Positions 1-6,220 of a stretch of DNA of 6,220 nucleotides are shown here, one piece after another. Position numbers and translations under genes: made by a program. The notes under the pieces were generated by a model. The model was given only the letters and a program-made list of their open reading frames with translations. It was not told the DNA's origin and searched no databases. Position 1 is the first letter of the stretch; the number at the start of each line of letters is the position of its first letter. Origin of the DNA: Rhodospirillaceae bacterium (GTDB lineage Bacteria > Pseudomonadota > Alphaproteobacteria > Rhodospirillales > 2-02-FULL-58-16). The stretch spans positions 1 through 6,220 of the forward strand of contig JAUXMA010000104.1 of assembly GCA_030623425.1 (NCBI GenBank), written 5' to 3'.

Positions 1-148
1 CCGTTGGGGCGACCTCAAAACCAATTTCCTTGCCCATCAAACCTTCGCCTCGCCCGATGAACTCGATTATCAAATCCATCAAGCGGTGACTGCCATGAAC
101 CAGGAACGGTCCGGCCAAATGTTGATCCAACCTCGAATCGCTGCTTAG
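1..148 (+). CDS. C-terminal fragment of a probable IS630-type (DDE) transposase, cut by the left edge
   Basis: A reading frame open from base 2 ends at a TAG at 146-148, giving 48 residues that begin RWGDLKTNFLAHQ and end IQPRIAA. The pattern W-x2-LK, then a short stretch with an aromatic residue, then a 'x-S-x-DEL' segment and a helix with AV, resembles the tail of IS630/Tc1-type transposases. There the catalytic Glu sits just before the W-x2-LK motif, in an 'NPIE' context; that part lies left of the window. I see no terminal inverted repeat. The gene converges on the AsmA-like gene, with four bases between the two stop codons, so any right end of an insertion element would have to fall inside that neighbour or be absent. 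It could instead be a solitary, degraded or unrelated gene. That a coding tail ends here is fairly sure; the family call is tentative. Confidence 0.42.
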   Translation, partial: RWGDLKTNFLAHQTFASPDELDYQIHQAVTAMNQERSGQMLIQPRIAA

Positions 149-152
149 GCCG

Positions 153-3100
153 TCACATTTTCTCGAATATCCCCTCGAACATGTCTTCGTAGCTTTTCGG
201 CAATAACAGCCATTTGTTGCTTTCGGTATCCGGGCATTCCACGTCCGGCGATTCCGAGATGAAGTTGTCCGGCCTGATGTCGAAGAGCTTGCGGAAGATT
301 CCCGGCGCCAGGACAGCCAAAGGATTCATCGACACTTTGGGATCCTCAATCGGACCTGTCATGGTGTAAGTAGCGGCGAAAACGCCGCCGCCCTTCTCCG
401 CACCGGTGAAAATAGGCCCCAGAATCGGAATCGTGCCCATGACGCCGAAAGCGGCGTTGATCAAATAGGCCGGCACCACGGTTCCTTTCAAGTCCACCAC
501 TTCGGCATTGGTATAAATCTTGCCGCAAGCCGTATAACCTAGGGAAAAGCCCGTAACTTTTGCGTCCCTGATTTCCAGAACGCCGCCTTTGAGGTTGAAC
601 GGAGCCTCGAGGGAAGTGAAGGCAAGCCCCTCGGCTTCCAGGCTTTCGAGGATCCCCGTCAGCGCCATGATGCTGACCAAATGGGCGAGGACCGGAGCCC
701 GGATCACGCGGTAGTCCTTGATGATCAATTTCCCCTTCAAGGAAACATCGGCGGCGGTGTCGTCGAATTCTCCCGTAACTTCTAAAGTGCCGCCAACCAT
801 GTTTTCATAGAAACCGAAGATTTTTAATACCGTTCCGGCGTCGTCGGCCTCGATCGACAGGCGGCGGTTGCCGTTACCGCCAGGCTCGAGTGTTAAGGTT
901 ATCCATTTGCCTTCATCCCCCTCGGCATCGAGGGCAATTTCGCTCCATCTGTCGCCGTCGCGGGCAAATGTCCCCACTACCCTTCGCAAGGCGCGGTCCG
1001 GGCCCAGCCATACGCGGTCGAGAGCGGCGGAAAGGCTAAAACGCAATGTTGGATCCTTTTTCCCGGGCTTGTCCTTGAACAGATTCTCGAACATAGGCGC
1101 CAGATCAAAGCTGGCGCCGCGGAAGCTGAGGGTCCAGCCGCCGTCGTCTCCCGGAACCAAGTCGCCTGACATATCCGTCTCGCCGTATATAATCCGATCC
1201 AGGTTGATCCGTACCAACTTGGCCCCATCCGCCGTGTAGCGGGCGGAACCTTTAATCGTCATGCCGCCGCCATTGAGGGCGAAGCGCGGAACGTCGATGA
1301 TCAGGTCGCCTTGCAATATCAGGTCGATCTCCGCCATGCCGCCGATTCCCTTTCCCTTGCTCCATCCCAAAGCGGGAAATTCCATTGCCAGCCTGGTCAG
1401 GTCGGCGGTGATTTTCAGGCTGTCCGGATGATTATCAAAATCGGTCAAGCGCAACTCGGCGAGTAAACCGCCATTGATGTGGTCGCCCGGAAACGGCTCG
1501 AGGTCGAGGCCAAAATCGCTGATACGCTGAATGTCCCCGATGTAAAAGTTGACATCGTAACGGTTGCGGAAGGGAACCTTGTCGCCGAAGTTCCTCCGCC
1601 ACCCCAACAAGGCGGGGAAAGCCCCCAACTTGACCTCGCCGGCGACGTCCATTCCCTGCTTGTCCACTTTTATATCCAGCCCGCCGTTTCCGATATCCTG
1701 GCCGAGCAGGACGTTGGCGACGAAAACGTTCTTCAGCCGCGAGGTGGCTGAAACCTCGACCTGGTCCAAAGTGAGGGCGTTTTCGACGATGAAACGCAGC
1801 TTCAAATGGGTGACGGATACGCCGCCGGTTTTGGCCGGATCGATGCCGACGGCCGAGGCGAATCCGAGGGGCTTGCTGTCGACCAGACGCAGGGCGCTTT
1901 TCACCGGTCCGCCGATGAACAGCTCGATATCGGCGAACTGATCGGACTGGTCAAGACCGGTGAAAAAGATGGTCCCCTTATGCAAGGTCAAATCGGCGGC
2001 TTCACCGCCGCTGATGGTAATGTCGAAACGCTTCTTGTTGAACTTGGCCTTGCCGGAAACTTTTTTCGCTTTCGGCATGGGCGGCAGGTAGTCCACCGTG
2101 ATCCCTTCGAGGTCCATGTCGCCGTCGAGCCGCTCCACCCGCAAGCCACCTTGGCCGTCCGAACGCATGCTGAGAGTGGCGCGGGCTTCGCTGACGGCGC
2201 CTTCGGAAAGGTGGCTCATGGTCCAAACATGGGCGCTTGTTCCCCAGGCGCGTGGCCAGTAGCGGGAAAAATCATCGACGGCCAGATTCTTGACCACTCC
2301 CTTGGCGTCGACCGTCATGTCATCGCCGATGCCATCGATAACGGCGCTCAAATGGGCCGATGGGCCTTTCAGGTCAACGTCCAGAGAGACAACCTCCAGC
2401 CGATTTTTCCGACCAAGGTAGCGGCCCCGGCCGCGAAGGGATTTCAACGGCATTTTGTGGTCGGTGGGAGCCGCCAGAAAGAGCATCGCGTCGTCGACAA
2501 AATCGATGGAAAGATCGTCGATTTCAAGGCGTTTCGCGACCCCGTCATAGGATCCCTTGGCGGTCATATTCGTCAGGCCGATTTTTTGCGCATAGGGCGC
2601 CAAGCCGAGTTTTTGCGCCTGTTCCTTGGGCAGTCCGATGTGACCACGGCCGCCGGCAATCTCAAAACCGACGGCATCGAGCGATCCGTCAACCGTCATG
2701 TTTAAGCTCACCATACCCGTCAGCGGCAAATCGGCGGCGTCAAAGGGGCTCAATTCAGGAAAAAGGCCGGAAAACGAAGCCGGGGTGATCTCACGGAAGC
2801 TGACGCCAAGGGCCAGCCTGCCGGCGGCCGCCGAATAGTCGCCAAGGATGACGAGATCGGCTCGTTGATCCCCGACTTGCAGTCCGATGGTCACCTCGCC
2901 CTTGATCCCCTCGGCATCGCGCTTGAACCTTGCTTGCGCCGCCGGCGCCCGCCAAGACATATCGAGGACTTGGTCGATGATGGTCAGGTCGGCGTCGAAG
3001 ATATTGAAACGCGACAGATAGCTCATGGCTCGGTCGGGATCGGGGGCTGCCAGCAGATCGGCCATCAAACGTCCGAACATGACCTCCGAGTCCTCTTCGC

Positions 3101-3530
3101 CACCACTGAAATCAACCTGGAATCTGCCGCTACGGTGGCGAATGAGTCTGAGTTTTGGACGAAATAATTCTATGCTTCTCGGCGTCAGGATGCCCCGCAT
3201 CAGGGCTTGGGCGCTCAACGACAGAGACAGTTCTGGAATGGAGGCGACAACCGCATCGTTCGGTCCAAAAGCGCGCACATTGACGACACGAATATCAAGA
3301 GTTCTTTCCCATCCGGCCCAGGTCAATATGGGGTTGTCGAGACGGATACGGAAAGACCGCGGATCCGGATTCAGCGCGGTTTCGATATAAGGCGAGAGAA
3401 AGGCCAGTGAAATGGGACCCGATGATAGTTTCCAGGCCAGTAAGATCATGATGATCGCCAAGCCCGCGCCCAACCCGCCGATAAGCTGGATGATTCTCCG
3501 GAACGTTCGCCAGATCAAAGGCTCCCCCAT
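153..3530 (-). CDS. AsmA-like / YhdP-type (DUF3971) membrane-anchored envelope protein
   Basis: This complete 1125-residue protein has an N-terminal anchor at about residues 13-33 (IIQLIGGLGAGLAIIMILLA), preceded by WRTFRR. The positive charges predict a cytoplasmic N-terminus with the rest in the periplasm. The segment following the anchor, up to about residue 130, has the usual AsmA N-terminal pattern of beta strands and a 'aLmrGiltP' step. The middle (about 425-600) carries the DUF3971-type YWP-x3-W block and 'tVdYLPPMP'. The C-terminal AsmA_2-like signature is clear: VPAYLINAAFG from residue 1019, then IPILGPIFTG, FAATYTMTGP, and NPLAVLAPGIFRKLF ending near 1083. A 42-residue acidic tail follows. 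Family knowledge: AsmA/TamB/YhdP proteins form long beta-rich grooves thought to carry phospholipids between inner and outer membrane or to support outer-membrane assembly. The exact role here is inferred. A TGA codon directly precedes the ATG, so no longer start is possible. A weak GATGAG Shine-Dalgarno lies at 3542-3537, 6 bases upstream. The length is normal for the family and no frameshift is seen. Confidence 0.92.
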   Translation of the reverse strand: MGEPLIWRTFRRIIQLIGGLGAGLAIIMILLAWKLSSGPISLAFLSPYIETALNPDPRSFRIRLDNPILTWAGWERTLDIRVVNVRAFGPNDAVVASIPELSLSLSAQALMRGILTPRSIELFRPKLRLIRHRSGRFQVDFSGGEEDSEVMFGRLMADLLAAPDPDRAMSYLSRFNIFDADLTIIDQVLDMSWRAPAAQARFKRDAEGIKGEVTIGLQVGDQRADLVILGDYSAAAGRLALGVSFREITPASFSGLFPELSPFDAADLPLTGMVSLNMTVDGSLDAVGFEIAGGRGHIGLPKEQAQKLGLAPYAQKIGLTNMTAKGSYDGVAKRLEIDDLSIDFVDDAMLFLAAPTDHKMPLKSLRGRGRYLGRKNRLEVVSLDVDLKGPSAHLSAVIDGIGDDMTVDAKGVVKNLAVDDFSRYWPRAWGTSAHVWTMSHLSEGAVSEARATLSMRSDGQGGLRVERLDGDMDLEGITVDYLPPMPKAKKVSGKAKFNKKRFDITISGGEAADLTLHKGTIFFTGLDQSDQFADIELFIGGPVKSALRLVDSKPLGFASAVGIDPAKTGGVSVTHLKLRFIVENALTLDQVEVSATSRLKNVFVANVLLGQDIGNGGLDIKVDKQGMDVAGEVKLGAFPALLGWRRNFGDKVPFRNRYDVNFYIGDIQRISDFGLDLEPFPGDHINGGLLAELRLTDFDNHPDSLKITADLTRLAMEFPALGWSKGKGIGGMAEIDLILQGDLIIDVPRFALNGGGMTIKGSARYTADGAKLVRINLDRIIYGETDMSGDLVPGDDGGWTLSFRGASFDLAPMFENLFKDKPGKKDPTLRFSLSAALDRVWLGPDRALRRVVGTFARDGDRWSEIALDAEGDEGKWITLTLEPGGNGNRRLSIEADDAGTVLKIFGFYENMVGGTLEVTGEFDDTAADVSLKGKLIIKDYRVIRAPVLAHLVSIMALTGILESLEAEGLAFTSLEAPFNLKGGVLEIRDAKVTGFSLGYTACGKIYTNAEVVDLKGTVVPAYLINAAFGVMGTIPILGPIFTGAEKGGGVFAATYTMTGPIEDPKVSMNPLAVLAPGIFRKLFDIRPDNFISESPDVECPDTESNKWLLLPKSYEDMFEGIFEKM

Positions 3531-3559
3531 TCAGAACTCATCTTGACCACCAACACGGG

Positions 3560-3578
3560 TTCACGCAGTCTGCGTCAA
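3560..3578. repeat. 19-bp imperfect palindrome, candidate operator
   Basis: The sequence reads TTCACGCAG, T, CTGCGTCAA. Eight of nine arm positions pair around the central T3569; the single mismatch is C3562 against C3576. The inner 13 bases (ACGCAG-T-CTGCGT) are perfect. It sits near the middle of the 64-base divergent gap, overlaps the minus-strand TTGACG -35 candidate and ends three bases before the glnE Shine-Dalgarno. That is a typical place for a dimeric regulator to bind. The protein that might bind is unknown; I do not recognise it as a known NtrC or other named site. With no T-run and this position it is unlikely to be a terminator. Confidence 0.45.
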
Positions 3579-3581
3579 ATC

Positions 3582-3585
3582 GGAG
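3582..3585 (+). promoter_or_regulatory. Ribosome binding site of glnE
   Basis: A GGAG core lies nine bases before the ATG at 3595-3597. This decides between that ATG and an in-frame TTG at 3589-3591, which would be only three bases from the GGAG. An in-frame TGA at 3544-3546 limits any further extension. Confidence 0.7.
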
Positions 3586-3594
3586 CAATTGAAA

Positions 3595-6220
3595 ATGCGA
3601 CATTATTGCTTTGCTTTCGAGCAAAGCGATCTTCCCGTCACCGCCAGTCCCGAACATGCGGCACTGGCTATTGAGCGCTGGCGTAAGGCAGCCGAGCGCA
3701 GCGAGGATGCCGGGATCGAAGCTTTTGCCGATTCCGTCATCAGCAACCCGGCCGGCCGGCGGTTGTTGGAGGCGATTTTCGGCAACAGTCCATTCCTCGC
3801 TCATGCGGCGGCCTCGGATCCCGGTTTCACCCACAAGCTTCTCATCGAGGGTCCCGATTCACTTTACACCAAGGTCATAGAAGGACTTCGGCATTGCCGC
3901 AAGGATGGGATTGACATGCCCGAACTGGCCCGTTCCTTGCGCATCGCCAAGCGGCGGATTTCCCTGCTCGTCGCCGTCGCCGACATCACCGGCGTTTGGC
4001 CCCTGGAGCGGATTACCCATGCCCTTTCCGATTTCGCCGAAGCCACGCTCGGCTGCGCGGTTACGTACATTCTCAAGGACGCCGCCAGTAAGGGGGCTTT
4101 CAACCTGGTTCATCCGGAACAGCCGGAAAAAGATTCGGGTTTGGTGGTTATCGGCATGGGCAAATTGGGGGCGCGGGAGCTCAACTACTCAAGCGATATC
4201 GATTTGATCGTTCTTTACGACCATGAAAAAATCCACACCGATTCTTCGGAAGTCCTGCAAAACCATATGGTTCGCCTGACGCGGAATCTGGTCCGCCTGA
4301 TTGACGAGCGAACCGCCGACGGTTACGTATTCCGCACCGATCTGAGACTGCGGCCCGATCCCAGTGCGACGCCATTGGCGATGCCGTTGCTTGCCGCCGA
4401 GACCTATTACGAAAGCCTGGGCCAGAACTGGGAACGGGCGGCCATGATCAAGGCCCGCCCGGTCGCCGGCGACCGCGCCGCCGGAGAGGCTTTCCTCGAT
4501 CGTCTCAAGCCCTTCATATGGCGCAAGAACCTGGATTTCGCGGCGATCCAGGACATCCATTCCATCAAACGCCAAATCAATGCTCATCGGGGTGGAAGCC
4601 ACATCGCCCTTGCCGGCCACAACATTAAACTGGGGCGCGGCGGCATCCGCGAGATCGAGGTCTTTGTCCAAACTCAACAACTCATCTGGGGGGGACGGGA
4701 ACCCAAACTGCGCTCTCCCGTCACTGTCGAGGCGTTGCTCGCCTTGGCCGAAGGCGGCCAGATCGCCGTCGAAACCGGGACCGACCTCATCGAGGCTTAC
4801 GGTTTCCTGCGCCGTGTCGAGCACCGCTTGCAGATGATCAATGACGAACAGACCCAGATTCTGCCCCAGGATGAACAGGGACTGACGAACCTGGCGGTGT
4901 TTTTAGGGTACGGCGGCAAGGATGCTTTTGCCTCGGAGCTTCTCGCCCATTTGCGGCGGGTGGAGGCCCATTACGCCGAACTGTTCGAAAACGCCCCGCC
5001 GCTGGGTGCTCCGGAAGAAACCTTGGGCAACCTTGTTTTCACCGGCTCGGAAGCCGATCCCGACCCCATCCGGACCATTAAAAGCCTGGGCTTCGCAAAT
5101 CCCGAAATTGTCGACACCACCGTGCGCGGCTGGCACCACGGACACTGCCGCGCGACACGCAGCGCCCGCGCCCGGGAACTTTTGACCGAGCTGATGCCGG
5201 TATTGCTGAAGGCTCTCGCCAACACCCCGTTTCCGGATGCCGCTTTTCTCAGGTTCGACGAGTTCCTTGCCAATCTGCCGGCCGGCGTGCAGCTCTTCTC
5301 CATGTTCTATTCCAATCCTCAATTGCTCGATCTGCTGGCCGAGATCATCGGCCTGGCCCCTCGTTTGGCTGAACACTTGAGCCGCAGACCCTCGATCCTG
5401 GAAAGCGTTTTGAGCGCCGATTTTTTCGATCCGCCGCCATCGCCGGAAGCCCTCGACGTGGAACTGGACAGGCATTTGGTCCAGGCCGGAAGCCTGGAGG
5501 ACATGCTGAACATCAGCCGCCGTTGGGCCAATGACCGTCGTTTCCAGGTGGGCGTGCAGAAACTGCTCGGCCACATCGCTCCGGCGGCGGCGTCGCGGGG
5601 CTTGAGCAACATCGCCGAGACCGCGTTGAACCGCCTGCTTCCACGCGTCGAAGAGGAGTTCGCCCGCAAGCATGGGCGGATTTCCGGTTCCGCGATGGTC
5701 ATCATTGCCATGGGCAAGCTCGGCGGCCGCGAAATGACATCGACCTCCGACCTGGACCTTATATTCGTCTACACGGCTCCCGACGACCGTGCCGCCTCGA
5801 AAGGCCCGCGGCCTTTGCCGCCGAGCCAGTATTTCGCCAGGTTGAGCCAGAGGTTGATTAATGCCGTCACGGCGCCTACGGCCGAAGGCAAGCTGTACGA
5901 AGTCGACATGCGGCTTCGCCCGTCCGGCAAGGCGGGGCCCATCGCCTCCAGTTTCAAGGCTTTCGTTCAATATCACCGGGACGCCGCCTGGACATGGGAG
6001 CATTTGGCGTTGACCCGTGCCCGGGTGATCGCCGGTCCCGCCAGCCTGGGCAAAAAGGTAAAAACGGTTATCCGCGATGTTTTGACCAGGCCCAGGGACG
6101 AGGATCGACTTGTCCGCGACATCGCGGAAATGCGCGAGCGCATGGATAGCGAACACCACACGGATTCAATTTGGGAGGTCAAGCATTTGCGCGGCGGCTT
6201 GGTCGACGTGGAATTCATCG
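3595..6220 (+). CDS. glnE: Bifunctional glutamine synthetase adenylyltransferase / adenylyl-removing enzyme (C-terminus beyond the window)
   Basis: GlnE attaches AMP to a tyrosine of glutamine synthetase when nitrogen is plentiful and removes it by phosphorolysis when nitrogen is scarce, under control of PII and glutamine, in the cytoplasm. Both nucleotidyltransferase domains are visible. In the N-terminal (adenylyl-removing) domain, GMGKLG at 187-192 leads to SSDIDLI with Asp201 and Asp203, and a third acidic residue Asp249 lies in TDLRLRPD. The helical UTase-like domain follows, with KLGRGGIREIEVF from 345. In the C-terminal (transferase) domain, AMGKLGG at 705-711 leads to TSDLDLI with Asp719 and Asp721, and Asp771 lies in VDMRLRPSGKAGP. 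The last residues (RGGLVDVEFI, 866-875) begin the second helical domain. All the expected catalytic aspartates are present. The frame is open for 875 codons with no break; about 100 residues are probably missing at the right edge. The gene is transcribed away from the AsmA-like gene. A hairpin lies in codons 4-12. Confidence 0.97.
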   Translation, partial: MRHYCFAFEQSDLPVTASPEHAALAIERWRKAAERSEDAGIEAFADSVISNPAGRRLLEAIFGNSPFLAHAAASDPGFTHKLLIEGPDSLYTKVIEGLRHCRKDGIDMPELARSLRIAKRRISLLVAVADITGVWPLERITHALSDFAEATLGCAVTYILKDAASKGAFNLVHPEQPEKDSGLVVIGMGKLGARELNYSSDIDLIVLYDHEKIHTDSSEVLQNHMVRLTRNLVRLIDERTADGYVFRTDLRLRPDPSATPLAMPLLAAETYYESLGQNWERAAMIKARPVAGDRAAGEAFLDRLKPFIWRKNLDFAAIQDIHSIKRQINAHRGGSHIALAGHNIKLGRGGIREIEVFVQTQQLIWGGREPKLRSPVTVEALLALAEGGQIAVETGTDLIEAYGFLRRVEHRLQMINDEQTQILPQDEQGLTNLAVFLGYGGKDAFASELLAHLRRVEAHYAELFENAPPLGAPEETLGNLVFTGSEADPDPIRTIKSLGFANPEIVDTTVRGWHHGHCRATRSARARELLTELMPVLLKALANTPFPDAAFLRFDEFLANLPAGVQLFSMFYSNPQLLDLLAEIIGLAPRLAEHLSRRPSILESVLSADFFDPPPSPEALDVELDRHLVQAGSLEDMLNISRRWANDRRFQVGVQKLLGHIAPAAASRGLSNIAETALNRLLPRVEEEFARKHGRISGSAMVIIAMGKLGGREMTSTSDLDLIFVYTAPDDRAASKGPRPLPPSQYFARLSQRLINAVTAPTAEGKLYEVDMRLRPSGKAGPIASSFKAFVQYHRDAAWTWEHLALTRARVIAGPASLGKKVKTVIRDVLTRPRDEDRLVRDIAEMRERMDSEHHTDSIWEVKHLRGGLVDVEFI
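3605..3630 (+). other. 11-bp hairpin with TTCG loop inside the start of glnE
   Basis: Arms 3605-3615 (ATTGCTTTGCT) and 3620-3630 (AGCAAAGCGAT) pair fully apart from one G-U wobble (3607/3628), closing a TTCG loop at 3616-3619. In RNA, UUCG is an unusually stable tetraloop, though its best closing pair is C-G and here it is U-A. The stem begins at +11 relative to the A of the start codon, inside or at the edge of the region covered by an initiating ribosome. It spans codons 4-12. No U-run follows, so it is not an intrinsic terminator. The structure is seen in the sequence; an effect on translation is inference. Confidence 0.5.

Larger units (their letters stand above)
3531..3594. promoter_or_regulatory. 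Divergent intergenic control region between the AsmA-like gene and glnE
   Basis: Only 64 bases separate the two divergent start codons, so the promoters of both genes must lie here or inside the opposite coding region. On the + strand TTGACC (3543-3548) matches five of six bases of the -35 consensus, but no convincing -10 stands 16-18 bases away. On the minus strand TTGACG, reading down from 3578, also matches five of six and again lacks a good -10. Alphaproteobacterial -10 boxes are often weak, so these are suggestions only. The region also contains a 19-bp dyad and the glnE Shine-Dalgarno. A regulatory role follows from the gene geometry; the exact promoter positions are not established. 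Confidence 0.55.

Noticed and set aside
1806..2705. 299-codon open frame on the + strand, antisense to the AsmA-like gene
   Set aside because: The product is rich in H, Q, D and G with no domain or convincing start signal, and it overlaps the DUF3971-type core on the other strand.
3515..3541. Eight-codon minus-strand frame (MSSEWGSL) overlapping the AsmA-like start, a possible leader peptide
   Set aside because: Its ATG lies within the GATGAG that would serve the main start and it has no clear ribosome binding site of its own. A frame this short arises easily by chance.
3589..3591. TTG as an alternative glnE start
   Set aside because: It is only three bases from the GGAG, while the ATG at 3595 has a normal nine-base spacing.
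4688..4694. Run of seven G inside glnE, a possible slippage or phase-variation tract
   Set aside because: It encodes the conserved W-G-G of the QLIWGGREPKLR segment, the frame is intact on both sides, and a seven-base run alone is weak evidence for phase variation.
4189..4824. 211-codon open frame on the minus strand, antisense to glnE
   Set aside because: It covers the strand opposite the conserved N-terminal GlnE domain and shows no recognisable family, so it is a coding shadow.
4903..6159. 418-codon open frame on the minus strand, antisense to glnE
   Set aside because: It lies wholly opposite a well-supported glnE with both catalytic motifs. Its product has no recognisable domain and is low-complexity in G, R, Q and A. 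Long antisense frames are common opposite GC-rich genes.

Overview
The window looks like ordinary chromosomal DNA of a Gram-negative proteobacterium, most likely an alphaproteobacterium (Rhodospirillales-like by gene style). The evidence is a moderately GC-rich composition, a large AsmA/YhdP-type envelope protein that presupposes an outer membrane, and a glnE gene of alphaproteobacterial character. This placement is inferred from recognition, not from a search.

Layout. (1) Bases 1-148 hold the last 48 codons of a + strand gene cut by the left edge. Its tail resembles the C-terminus of an IS630-type DDE transposase (tentative). (2) Bases 153-3530, minus strand, hold a complete 1125-residue membrane-anchored AsmA-like protein of the DUF3971/YhdP type. 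Its stop codon is only 4 bases from the stop of the convergent left-hand gene. (3) Bases 3531-3594 are a 64-base gap between divergent start codons. It contains a 19-bp imperfect palindrome and the glnE ribosome binding site. (4) From 3595 to the right edge, + strand, lies glnE, the bifunctional glutamine synthetase adenylyltransferase/adenylyl-removing enzyme. 875 codons are present and the C-terminus is missing.

How the genes fit together. GlnE is a cytoplasmic nitrogen-control enzyme. The AsmA-like protein is an envelope protein probably involved in lipid traffic or outer-membrane maintenance. There is no obvious biochemical link between them; they share only a short divergent control region. 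The most interesting DNA is around the glnE start: a dyad just upstream of the ribosome binding site, and an 11-bp stem with a TTCG loop inside codons 4-12. Both could influence glnE expression. I see no RNA gene, CRISPR array or novel multi-gene system. The long antisense frames over both big genes look like coding shadows.
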